A stretch of DNA of 5,813 nt from Alphaproteobacteria bacterium (GTDB lineage: Bacteria; Pseudomonadota; Alphaproteobacteria; UBA8366; GCA-2717185): assembly GCA_016764135.1 (NCBI GenBank), contig JAESSL010000310.1, positions 1 to 5,813 on the forward strand. Reading direction: 5' to 3'. Shown piece after piece: positions 1 through 5,813 of the stretch. Below the pieces are notes generated by a model, which saw nothing but the letters and a program-made list of their open reading frames with translations, ran no database searches and was not told the origin of the DNA. Position 1 is the stretch's first letter, and each line of letters opens with the position of its first letter. The translations under genes were made by a program, and so were the position numbers.

Positions 1-341
1 CGCCCGCGTCGCCCCGGGTTCAGGTGAATGGTCGGTGGCGGCGCCTCTTGATCCCAACGCGCAGGGCGACAAATTAATTTGCCGTCTGCATCGATCTCGA
101 CGACATCAATGATAAGGACAGATGGCAGCGCGCCGGGCGGTGCGACGTTTCGTCGTCGTCCTCGTTCGAGCAAACCTTCGTTTTGCAATTCGGTCAGCAG
201 TTGTTTCAACGGTTTCCGGGCTGCGCCCTTAACGCCGAATTCCTTGCCAATTTCCCGTTTGCCGACAGGGCTGGGGCTGTTGTTAACAAATTCAAGGATT
301 TGAGCTTTTGTCGGCAGTGATGGATAAAGCCGGTCGCTCAA
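1..341 (-). CDS. rnr: Ribonuclease R, N-terminal part (runs off left edge)
   Basis: RNase R is a processive 3'-to-5' hydrolytic exoribonuclease that degrades structured RNA and takes part in rRNA and tmRNA quality control. Only about 113 N-terminal codons are in the window, open with no stop to base 1. The fragment begins MSDRLYPSLPTKAQILEFV. Residues about 10-62 fit the winged-helix domain at the start of RNase R, with GKREIGKEFGVKG at 27-39 and an LLTELQNEGLLERG-type wing helix at 48-61. The PGALPSVLIIDVVEIDADG stretch (69 on) is the usual entry to the first cold-shock/OB domain. The RNB catalytic domain is outside the window. The frame has no ATG or GTG start, and a TGA lies eight codons upstream of the chosen TTG (341-339), so TTG is the only standard start. 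It shares TTGA with the topA stop, and no strong Shine-Dalgarno is visible, so translational coupling to topA is inferred. The family call is confident; the exact start slightly less so. Confidence 0.9.
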   Translation of the reverse strand, partial: MSDRLYPSLPTKAQILEFVNNSPSPVGKREIGKEFGVKGAARKPLKQLLTELQNEGLLERGRRRNVAPPGALPSVLIIDVVEIDADGKLICRPARWDQEAPPPTIHLNPGRRG

Positions 342-3127
342 GTCGTCTCGCTTACGGCCGAATCAGCCTTGTCTGGTGTTGTTGTGGCGGCTGCTTTTTT
401 TCGTGTCGGTTTTTTGGCTGTCGCCTTTTTCGCAGGTGTCTTTTTCACAGTCGTCTTTTTTGTCGTTGTTTTCGCGGTTGCCTTCTTTGCCGCCTTCGGC
501 TTCGTCTTAGCTTTTGGCTTAGCTTTCGCCTTGGGCTTTTTCGCGGCAGCCTTTTTGGGTTTAGCCTTGGTTGCAGGCGCTGCGGCCTTGGCTTCCATTT
601 TTACAATTTTAGCTTCGATCAGGACAATTGCTTTTTCCAGCGTGATTTCGTCCATCTCTAAATCTCTGGGGAGCGTGGCGTTCACTTTGCCGCATTTTAC
701 ATACGGGCCAAACCGGCCTTTACGCACGCTCACTGGTTTGTCGTCATACTCGCCAAGGTCCCGGCCACCGCCGCCACGACCTTTTAATTTGGCTTCCGCA
801 ATAATGACCACGGCGCGATTAAAGCCGATTGTCAGAATGTCTTCTTCGGGTCCAACCGAGCAATAGGCCGGACCATGTTTCAGATAGGGTCCGAACCGAC
901 CGATGCCTGCGACGATCTTTTGACCGGTTTCGGGATGGTCGCCAATTTCGCGCGGGAGCGCCAGCAAGCGTAAAGCCGTTTCCAGCGAAAGCGACGCCGG
1001 TGAAATCGATTTCGTAAGGGAAACCCGCTTCGGCTTGGGTGGGGCTTTCTTACCTTTTTCCTTCGGCTCCTGCTCGCCAAGCTGCACATAGAGGCCATAA
1101 GGCCCTTTGCGAAGCGTTACGTCTTCCGTCGTTTCCGGGTGAGGCCCCAGAACGCGAGGTCCAAGTGCGAGATCGGCGATTTCCGCGTCTTCTTCGCTAT
1201 CTCCGGGTGCTCCGAATTGTCGCGTATAGCGACATTCTGGATAATTCGCACATCCAATAAATGCGCCGAATTTACCGAGCTTCAAATTAAGCCGTCCGGC
1301 GGCGCAGGCAGGGCAGGCGCGGGCTGCAACATCGCTGCCGTTTTCGTCGGTGGGAAAGAAATGCGGGCCAAGGTCAATGTCGAGTGCGTCCAGGACCTGG
1401 GTGATTGTCAGGTCTTTTGTACCACCCACTGATTTGGAGAACGGGGACCAAAAATCCCGAAGGACCTTTTTCCAATCGATCTGCCCGTCCGAAATTTCGT
1501 CCAGCTGGTTTTCCAACTCAGCGGTGAAGTCATATTCGACATAGCGTTTGAAGAAATTCGTCAGAAACGCGGTGACGAGACGCCCACGGTCTTCGGGATG
1601 AAAGCGGCGTTTGTCCAGGCGGACGTAGTCGCGGTCCTGCAGCACTTTCAGGGTTGAAGCGTAGGTCGACGGGCGCCCGATGCCGAGCTCCTCCATCTTT
1701 TTAACGAGACTCGCTTCGGTGTATCGCGGCGGTGGCTGGGTGAAATGCTGTTCCGCCTTGGCTTCGGCCAGGGTGACCAATTCATCCTTCGCCATAAGCG
1801 GCAAGCGACGATCTTTTTCGTCCTTGGTCGCTTCGTCCTGGCTTTCCTGATACAGGATGTAAAAACCGTCAAATTTGACCACTGATCCATTCGCGCGGAG
1901 CATGACGGTGTTCGCCGGGTCTGAAATATTGACAGCCATCTGGTCCAGTACGGCGCTTTCCATTGAACTTGCGACGGTTCTTTTCCAGATCAACTCGTAC
2001 AATTTGCGCTGCGCGTCATCGAGGAAGCGCGCGGCTTCGGCAGGGCGTAATTGAAAGTTCGTAGGGCGGATCGCTTCGTGCGCTTCCTGCGCATTCTTCG
2101 CCTTTGTCTTATATACGCGCGCCGTGGCGGGGACATACTCGGCGCCAAAGTCCTGACCAATCAGTGCGCGCGATGCGGCGACGGCTTCCTGACCGAGCGT
2201 TACGCTGTCGGTCCGCATATATGTAATTAACCCGGTCGCTTCGCCGTCGACCTCCGTGCCTTCATAGAGGCGCTGCGCGACCTGCATGGTCTGGCTGGCG
2301 CTGAAACCCAGTTTTCGGCTGGCTTCCTGCTGCAACGTCGACGTCGTGAAGGGCGGCGCCGGATTGCGCCGGACAATACGATTTTCCACACCGGAAACCT
2401 TGTAACCAGCGGCGCGAACCGCGGCCAGCGCTGCATCGGCGGCGGCTTTGTCGGTGAGGCTGAGCTTGTTTAGTTTTTTGCCATTGAGGTGAGTCAGACG
2501 TCCGGTGAAGGTTTGGTCTTTTGCGGTCTTCAGATCGACGTCCACCGACCAGTATTCATCGGCCTTGAAGATTTCAATTTCAGCTTCGCGCTCACAAATC
2601 AACCGCAAGGAGACGGATTGCACTCGACCCGCCGAACGGGAACCGGGCAACTTCCGCCACAAAACCGGGGAGAGCGTAAATCCGACCAGATAATCCAGAG
2701 CGCGCCGAGCGAGATAAGCCTGTATGAGCGATTCGTCTAATTCGCGTGGATGCTTCATCGCTTCCACTATGGCGTTCTTTGTGATCTCGTGAAAAACGAC
2801 TCGCTGGACCTTGATGCCGTCTAACGCCTTGTTTTCTTCCAGTATCTGCTGGACGTGCCAGGAAATGGCTTCGCCTTCACGATCTGGATCGGTCGCGAGA
2901 TATAAATGCGTGGCGCCACGTAACGCAGACGTAATTTCGTCCATGTTTTTCTGTGATTTTCCAGTGACTTGCCAGGACATGGCAAAATCTTCATCAGGGC
3001 GCACTGAGCCGTCTTTCGGCGGCAGATCCCGGACATGGCCATAGCTCGCGATCACTTTAAAATCAGAGCCAAGATAACGATTTATGGTCTTCGCCTTGGC
3101 AGGCGACTCGACAACGACAACGTTCAT
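338..3127 (-). CDS. topA: DNA topoisomerase I (type IA) with lysine-rich C-terminal tail
   Basis: This enzyme relaxes negative supercoils by cutting one strand, passing the other and resealing. The product is 929 residues. A Toprim domain starts at once: VVVESPAKAKTI at 4-15 (general-acid/base Glu7) and the acidic triad in DPDREGE (Asp80, Asp82, Glu84). The strand-passage core follows, with SAGRVQSVSLRLICERE at 165-181, the catalytic tyrosine Tyr303 in GLITYMRTDS, HEAIRPT at 350-356 and GIGRPSTYA at 482-490. A four-cysteine zinc ribbon (Cys605, 608, 626, 632) is followed by three topoisomerase C-terminal repeats with GPYGLYV, GRFGPYLK and GRFGPYVK cores (about 675, 745 and 805). Residues 843-911 are a Lys/Ala/Pro/Thr tail, making the protein longer than the roughly 865-residue E. 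coli enzyme. The ATG at 3127 gives the canonical N-terminus and has TAGGAA just upstream. All catalytic residues are present. The 197-nt gap upstream suggests its own promoter, and the stop overlaps the rnr start. Confidence 0.98.
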   Translation of the reverse strand: MNVVVVESPAKAKTINRYLGSDFKVIASYGHVRDLPPKDGSVRPDEDFAMSWQVTGKSQKNMDEITSALRGATHLYLATDPDREGEAISWHVQQILEENKALDGIKVQRVVFHEITKNAIVEAMKHPRELDESLIQAYLARRALDYLVGFTLSPVLWRKLPGSRSAGRVQSVSLRLICEREAEIEIFKADEYWSVDVDLKTAKDQTFTGRLTHLNGKKLNKLSLTDKAAADAALAAVRAAGYKVSGVENRIVRRNPAPPFTTSTLQQEASRKLGFSASQTMQVAQRLYEGTEVDGEATGLITYMRTDSVTLGQEAVAASRALIGQDFGAEYVPATARVYKTKAKNAQEAHEAIRPTNFQLRPAEAARFLDDAQRKLYELIWKRTVASSMESAVLDQMAVNISDPANTVMLRANGSVVKFDGFYILYQESQDEATKDEKDRRLPLMAKDELVTLAEAKAEQHFTQPPPRYTEASLVKKMEELGIGRPSTYASTLKVLQDRDYVRLDKRRFHPEDRGRLVTAFLTNFFKRYVEYDFTAELENQLDEISDGQIDWKKVLRDFWSPFSKSVGGTKDLTITQVLDALDIDLGPHFFPTDENGSDVAARACPACAAGRLNLKLGKFGAFIGCANYPECRYTRQFGAPGDSEEDAEIADLALGPRVLGPHPETTEDVTLRKGPYGLYVQLGEQEPKEKGKKAPPKPKRVSLTKSISPASLSLETALRLLALPREIGDHPETGQKIVAGIGRFGPYLKHGPAYCSVGPEEDILTIGFNRAVVIIAEAKLKGRGGGGRDLGEYDDKPVSVRKGRFGPYVKCGKVNATLPRDLEMDEITLEKAIVLIEAKIVKMEAKAAAPATKAKPKKAAAKKPKAKAKPKAKTKPKAAKKATAKTTTKKTTVKKTPAKKATAKKPTRKKAAATTTPDKADSAVSETT
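395..601 (-). repeat. Low-complexity tract encoding the lysine/alanine tail of TopA
   Basis: This stretch encodes TopA residues about 843-911, built almost only of Lys, Ala, Pro and Thr in irregular short units such as KPKAKAKPKAKTKPK and KKATAKK. On the plus strand it appears as CTT/TTT-rich DNA. The units are degenerate at DNA level and I see no exact tandem array. The composition resembles histone H1 tails and the basic tails of mycobacterial TopA, which are known to bind DNA. A DNA-binding role here is inferred from composition. The reading frame stays intact through the tract. Confidence 0.8.
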
Positions 3128-3129
3128 GA

Positions 3130-3136
3130 TTTCCTA
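3130..3136 (-). promoter_or_regulatory. topA ribosome binding site
   Basis: TAGGAAA lies immediately before the ATG at 3127, with about four bases between AGGA and the start codon. It supports the chosen topA start and is the clearest Shine-Dalgarno sequence in the window. The spacing is slightly short. Confidence 0.65.
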
Positions 3137-3177
3137 ACGCACGATGGTATATGTTCTCGGATGCATTTTACATTCAC

Positions 3178-3192
3178 TCAGCGATCCGCTGA
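3178..3192. repeat. 15-bp perfect inverted repeat in the topA upstream region
   Basis: TCAGCG-ATC-CGCTGA on the plus strand is a perfect 6-bp inverted repeat around a 3-bp centre. It abuts the CRP-type palindrome without a gap and lies between that site and the putative -10, over the -35 position. Symmetry stops outside these bases. It could be an operator for a second regulator or a small stem in DNA. There is no T-run, so it is not a terminator. Confidence 0.55.
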
Positions 3193-3208
3193 TGTGATGA
3201 AAGTCACA
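3193..3208. promoter_or_regulatory. CRP/FNR-superfamily binding site (TGTGA-N6-TCACA)
   Basis: The plus strand reads TGTGATGAAAGTCACA, a perfect match to both half-sites of the CRP consensus TGTGA-N6-TCACA. It lies in the dprA-topA gap, centred about 73 bases before the topA ATG. The FNR-type half-site TTGAT is not matched, so a CRP-like (cyclic-nucleotide-type) regulator is the better guess. Ten fixed bases would be expected by chance about 0.006 times in a window this size, assuming equal base frequencies. Which regulator binds, if any, cannot be told from this sequence. Confidence 0.6.
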
Positions 3209-3328
3209 CTTGGCACCGTATTCGTGCTTCGTCAACTAAAGCTTTTTTCTGAAAACCCAAATTTCCGGGCGTGAAGGCGAATAAATCTCGCGTTCCTGCT
3301 ACTCGCGACCAATAACGATTCTCACCAG

Positions 3329-4492
3329 TCAGACGTCGCTCAGGGACGCTAACAGGCTCACAGCGCCGCCGGGATGGCGCTCAAGACGTCCGGCCAACTC
3401 CAGTTCCAGTAAAATCAGCGACCATATGTTGATGGGGTAATCCGAGCCCCGGATCAAATCATCCAGACGCGTTGGCGCCGGCCCCAGATGCTCGAGGATG
3501 GCGTCGCGCGCGTTTTCCAGATCGGGGCCCTCGGTGGGTTTGGCGCCGTCTTGCCGCGTAAGGGGTGGTTGATAGCCGCCGGTCTTGAATTCGCTGAATT
3601 CACCCTGACCCAGGGGCGGCAACGCGTCGAGCACGTCTGCGGCGCTTTCCAGAAGGATGGCGCCATCGCGGATGAGCTTGTTGGGTCCCTTGGCGCGGGG
3701 GTCCAGGGGGGAGCCCGGGACGGCGAAGACCTCCCGGCCTTGTTCCCCGGCCAGACGGGCGGTGATCAATGATCCTGAGCGGGCCGCCGCTTCTATCACC
3801 ACGACCCCAAGCGCCAATCCGGAAATTATTCGATTGCGGCGGGGAAAATGTCGGGCCAGCGGCTCTACGCCGGGTGGTTGTTCCGACACCACGAGGCCAT
3901 GCTCGCAGATTTGTTCATAGAGGTCTGTGTTTTCTCGTGGGTAGATGACGTCCGCGCCGCCCGCGACAACGGCGATTGTTCCGGTCGCCAGTGCGCCTGT
4001 ATGCGCCGCAGCGTCCGCGCCTCTGGCGAGCCCGGATCCAATGACCAGATCGGCGCGGCCCAGATCACGAGACAAATGTTCCGCAAACCGGCGTCCATTG
4101 GTCGATGCGTTGCGCGCCCCAACGACGGCGATAATGCGACGGTTGAGAAGCGTCGAGTCTCCCAGTAAGCAAAGCGTTGGTGGGGCGTCGGAGATGGCGG
4201 CGAGCGCTATGGGAAAGTCCGGGTCGCCAATCACCATATGACGTCCGCCAAGCGCGCGCATCTGCTCGAATTCCTGACGGGCGGCGGCGGCGCTACAAAT
4301 TTTCAGACCACCGCGTCGTCCTCCGCGCCGCGCCAGGTTCGGCAGGGCCTCCAGCGCCGCCGACCCGGAGCCGAAGCGCTCGATGAGTTGACGAAATGTG
4401 ACGGGGCCGACGTTTTGACTGCGGATGAGGCGCAGACGGTCCAACCGTTCTGATTCGCTCAATGCGGCGGTTTGAGGTTGACTCATTTTCAA
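3329..4492 (-). CDS. dprA: DNA-processing protein DprA (Smf)
   Basis: DprA binds incoming single-stranded DNA in natural transformation and loads RecA on it. It is also kept in many bacteria not known to be competent. In the 387-residue reading, residues about 18-60 are the N-terminal helical (SAM/HhH-like) domain with RLIRSQNVGPVTFRQLIERFG. The Rossmann-like core follows: IAVVGARNAST at 121-131, GSGLARGADAAAH at 152-164, AVVAGGADVIYPREN at 174-188, RHFPRRNRIISGLA at 214-227, EAAARSGSLITARLA at 234-248 and FAVPGSPLDPRAKGPNKLI at 256-274. Residues about 325-385 look like the C-terminal winged helix. The start is uncertain. TTG at 4492 has GGTGAA about four bases upstream, while ATG at 4486 gives MSQPQTAALSES, closer to typical N-termini. 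I prefer the ATG slightly. The gene is intact and follows plsY closely, probably in the same transcript. Confidence 0.96.
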   Translation of the reverse strand: MKMSQPQTAALSESERLDRLRLIRSQNVGPVTFRQLIERFGSGSAALEALPNLARRGGRRGGLKICSAAAARQEFEQMRALGGRHMVIGDPDFPIALAAISDAPPTLCLLGDSTLLNRRIIAVVGARNASTNGRRFAEHLSRDLGRADLVIGSGLARGADAAAHTGALATGTIAVVAGGADVIYPRENTDLYEQICEHGLVVSEQPPGVEPLARHFPRRNRIISGLALGVVVIEAAARSGSLITARLAGEQGREVFAVPGSPLDPRAKGPNKLIRDGAILLESAADVLDALPPLGQGEFSEFKTGGYQPPLTRQDGAKPTEGPDLENARDAILEHLGPAPTRLDDLIRGSDYPINIWSLILLELELAGRLERHPGGAVSLLASLSDV

Positions 4493-4495
4493 AAT

Positions 4496-4501
4496 TTCAC
4501 C
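4496..4501 (-). promoter_or_regulatory. Possible dprA ribosome binding site that bears on the start choice
   Basis: GGTGAA lies three bases before the TTG at 4492 and nine before the ATG at 4486. Because GGTGA pairs with the 5' part of the 16S anti-Shine-Dalgarno tail, short spacing is normal for it, which gives the TTG some support. It is a weak site and does not decide the start. Confidence 0.35.
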
Positions 4502-4510
4502 GGATGAGGG

Positions 4511-4528
4511 TTATGGGGTATCGTTCAT
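4511..4528 (-). other. Five-codon minicistron overlapping the plsY stop, in the dprA frame
   Basis: The plsY TGA is embedded in ATGA (4528-4525), the usual overlap of coupled genes. The ATG opens ATG-AAC-GAT-ACC-CCA and ends at TAA (4513-4511), so it encodes only MNDTP. It is in the same frame as dprA: read on past the TAA there are eight sense codons and then the dprA ATG at 4486. It may be a re-initiation relay, a former dprA start cut off by a nonsense change, or chance. A stable peptide is unlikely. Confidence 0.35.
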
Positions 4529-5118
4529 GATTTTTTACCGATTTTGGTTTCTTGTCCCGCCAACAAGCGCTGAATATTTTCTTTGTGTCGAAAAATCACC
4601 AGCGCCGCGAGGATGGCGGCGGCGATCATGACCGGCGATGTGCTCAGAAAATAAGCGTATGCGGGAGACAAGGCGAGAGCGACAAGAGCCGAGAGCGACG
4701 AATACCGGAACAAGGCGGTGCATAGAAGCCATGTCCCGCAGCACAAAACGCCGACAGGCCAGGATAGCGCCAATAACGCCCCTAATGTGGTCGCGACGCC
4801 CTTGCCCCCGTGAAAGCCCAGCCAGACTGGAAACAAATGTCCAAGGACACTCGCCACTGCGACAGGCGCGGTCATTGCGGGGTCGTATGCGGCTGTCGCA
4901 AGAACCGCGGCGGCGCCTTTGCCGCTGTCTAGAATAAGGGTGAGGGCGGCTAAAAACTTGTTCCCGGTTCGCAGGACGTTGGTCGCGCCAATATTCCCGG
5001 ATCCGATATTGCGGATATCGCCAAGCCCCGCCAGCCGCGTAATCACCAGTCCAAACGGTATGGACCCCAGGATATATCCCGCCAGGCAGAGACCGATCGA
5101 CGTGACGCTGAGATCCAT
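4525..5118 (-). CDS. plsY: Acyl-phosphate glycerol-3-phosphate acyltransferase PlsY
   Basis: PlsY is an inner-membrane enzyme that transfers the acyl group of acyl-phosphate (made by PlsX) to glycerol-3-phosphate. It yields lysophosphatidic acid, the first step of phospholipid synthesis. The product is 197 residues, normal for the family. Conserved motifs are visible: GSIPFGLVITRLAG at 18-31, DIRNIGSGNIGATNVLRTG at 34-52, LDSGKGAAAV at 63-72, GHLFPVWLGFHGGKGVATTLG at 93-113 and RHKENIQRLLAGQE at 177-190. Hydrophobic stretches near 5-25, 55-76, 82-101, 112-137 and 141-175 fit the usual five-helix membrane protein. The ATG follows the pyrC TGA by three bases and has no recognisable Shine-Dalgarno, so translation probably depends on ribosomes finishing pyrC. 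The start gives the expected N-terminal length, and no earlier start was needed to complete the first helix. Confidence 0.97.
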   Translation of the reverse strand: MDLSVTSIGLCLAGYILGSIPFGLVITRLAGLGDIRNIGSGNIGATNVLRTGNKFLAALTLILDSGKGAAAVLATAAYDPAMTAPVAVASVLGHLFPVWLGFHGGKGVATTLGALLALSWPVGVLCCGTWLLCTALFRYSSLSALVALALSPAYAYFLSTSPVMIAAAILAALVIFRHKENIQRLLAGQETKIGKKS

Positions 5119-5121
5119 GGG

Positions 5122-5813
5122 TCAGGCGTCGTCGACGAAAATTGCGCGACCTTCCACGACGGTGCGACGCACTTTTCCCTGAATTGGGCGCTCATCGTAG
5201 GGGGAATTTTTTGATTTACTGTGAAAGGAGTCCACATCGACGCGCGATGGTTTGTCGGGATCAAATAAAACCAGATCCCCCGGCGCGCCGACCGCGAGCT
5301 TGCCGGTTGGCTGCCTCAAGAGCTGCGCTGGATTTATAGTGACCAGTCGCAATGCGTCCAGCAGGCTCATGATCCGGTTGTGATAAAGCTCCAACGTTAA
5401 CGGCAGGAGCGTTTCCAGACCGATCATGCCAAATGTCGCCTGAGCGAAGGGCAGGCGTTTGGAATCCTGATCAAAGGGCGAGTGGTCGCTGGCGATGGCG
5501 TCAATGACGCCTTCCGCCAGAGCATCGGCAATCGCCTGTCGATCCCGTTCCTTGCGCAAGGGCGGATTAACCTTTGCAAATGTGCGGTAGTCGCCGATCG
5601 CGTTTTCATTCAGCGCAAAATAATGTGGAGCGGTGTCGCAGGTGACGTTCAACCCGTCTCGTTTGGCGCGGCGGATGACGTCTACGGTCGCCGCGGTCGA
5701 AACATGCGCCACATGATAACGTCCGCCGGTTAGCGCCAAGAGCCGCAGGTCTCGTTCAACCATCATGACTTCGGCTTCCGCAGGCGCGCCGGCCAGGCCC
5801 AGCCGCGTCGATA
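5122..5813 (-). CDS. pyrC: Dihydroorotase, C-terminal part (N-terminus outside window)
   Basis: Dihydroorotase is the zinc amidohydrolase that cyclises N-carbamoyl-aspartate to dihydroorotate in pyrimidine synthesis. The frame is open to the right edge, giving 229 codons of a protein usually about 430 long. The ATG pair at 5766 is internal, because conserved sequence (STRLGLAGAPAEAEV) continues upstream of it in the same frame. Visible class I signatures, numbered within the fragment, are RYHVAHVSTAA with metal-ligand His36, CDTAPHYFALNE with His63, KVNPPLR at 80-86 and DAIASDHSP with catalytic Asp109. The C-terminal barrel-closing part has GAPGDLVLFDPD and GKVRRTVVEGRAIF. The HxH metal motif would lie outside the window. 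A non-catalytic PyrC-like partner of PyrB is less likely because His36, His63 and Asp109 are retained, but the missing HxH leaves this open. It heads the cluster and is followed by plsY after three bases. Confidence 0.93.
   Translation of the reverse strand, partial: STRLGLAGAPAEAEVMMVERDLRLLALTGGRYHVAHVSTAATVDVIRRAKRDGLNVTCDTAPHYFALNENAIGDYRTFAKVNPPLRKERDRQAIADALAEGVIDAIASDHSPFDQDSKRLPFAQATFGMIGLETLLPLTLELYHNRIMSLLDALRLVTINPAQLLRQPTGKLAVGAPGDLVLFDPDKPSRVDVDSFHSKSKNSPYDERPIQGKVRRTVVEGRAIFVDDA

Larger units (their letters stand above)
3158..3208 (-). promoter_or_regulatory. Putative activator-dependent promoter of topA-rnr
   Basis: On the minus strand TAAAAT (3170-3165) matches the TATAAT -10 consensus at five of six positions. 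With 17-bp spacing the -35 position reads ATCAGC (3193-3188), a poor match to TTGACA, as expected for an activator-dependent promoter. Placing the hexamer at -12 to -7 puts the start of transcription near 3158, giving a leader of about 31 nt before the topA ATG. The CRP-type palindrome would then be centred near -42.5, one base from the -41.5 centre typical of class II CRP promoters. The bases are seen directly. That they form a working promoter is inference. Confidence 0.5.

Noticed and set aside
369..866. Long plus-strand frame rich in Phe, Ala and Val that resembles a membrane protein, plus similar frame 308-661.
   Set aside because: It is the reverse complement of the AAG/AAA/GCC-rich TopA tail, which automatically reads as Phe/Leu/Ala. 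There is no ribosome binding site or family resemblance, and the minus-strand frame is certain.
3230..3235. TTGACG on the minus strand as a -35 box for topA.
   Set aside because: No TATAAT-like hexamer lies 16-19 bases downstream; those positions read roughly CCAAGTGTG.
3240..3255. AAAGCTTT-type and TTTTC-T-GAAAA palindromes in the dprA-topA gap.
   Set aside because: Short AT-rich dyads without spacing to other signals; expected by chance in AT-rich intergenic DNA.
3288..3308. TCGCG/CGCGA inverted repeat just after dprA as a terminator.
   Set aside because: The stem is only 5 bp with an 11-nt loop, and no T-run follows (GATTTATT). It is also a direct CTCGCG repeat by composition. Too weak to call.
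5482..5733. Plus-strand frame opposite pyrC.
   Set aside because: It is antisense to conserved dihydroorotase motifs and has no independent support.
1..5813. Hidden mobile element, CRISPR array, tRNA, defence or phage system.
   Set aside because: Coding is nearly continuous on one strand with recognised housekeeping genes. I saw no regular spaced repeats, terminal inverted repeats, transposase or integrase motifs, or tRNA-like sequence.

Overview
The window is an ordinary chromosomal housekeeping block, read entirely on the minus strand, most likely from an alphaproteobacterium. The evidence is the gene order in transcription order, pyrC - plsY - dprA - topA - rnr, which is a familiar arrangement in Alphaproteobacteria, and the moderately high GC by eye. 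The protein wording also fits, such as the dihydroorotase end, the DprA N-terminus and the basic TopA tail. I cannot place it below class level with confidence.

Layout from right to left, in the direction of transcription. The window opens inside pyrC (5813-5122, dihydroorotase, N-terminus outside the window). Three bases later plsY begins (5118-4525, acyl-phosphate glycerol-3-phosphate acyltransferase). A gap of 32-38 nt, holding a five-codon minicistron in the dprA frame, leads to dprA (4492 or 4486 to 3329, single-strand DNA loader for RecA). A 197-nt intergenic stretch (3128-3328) follows, then topA (3127-338, DNA topoisomerase I with a histone-H1-like lysine tail). The topA stop overlaps the TTG start of rnr in a TTGA tetranucleotide. 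The first 113 codons of rnr (ribonuclease R) run off the left edge.

The genes are not one pathway: pyrimidine synthesis, phospholipid synthesis, DNA uptake and recombination, supercoiling control, and RNA decay. pyrC-plsY-dprA are packed as an operon, and topA-rnr look translationally coupled. The dprA-topA gap is the only place with convincing regulatory structure. It has a perfect CRP-type 16-bp palindrome, directly abutting a second 15-bp palindrome, followed by a good -10 hexamer. The spacing is close to that of class II CRP-activated promoters. This suggests that topA-rnr has its own activator-dependent promoter.

I found no mobile element, CRISPR array, RNA gene, phage gene or defence system, and nothing that looks like an undescribed multi-gene system. 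The most interesting items are the putative topA promoter and the unusual start arrangements of rnr and dprA.
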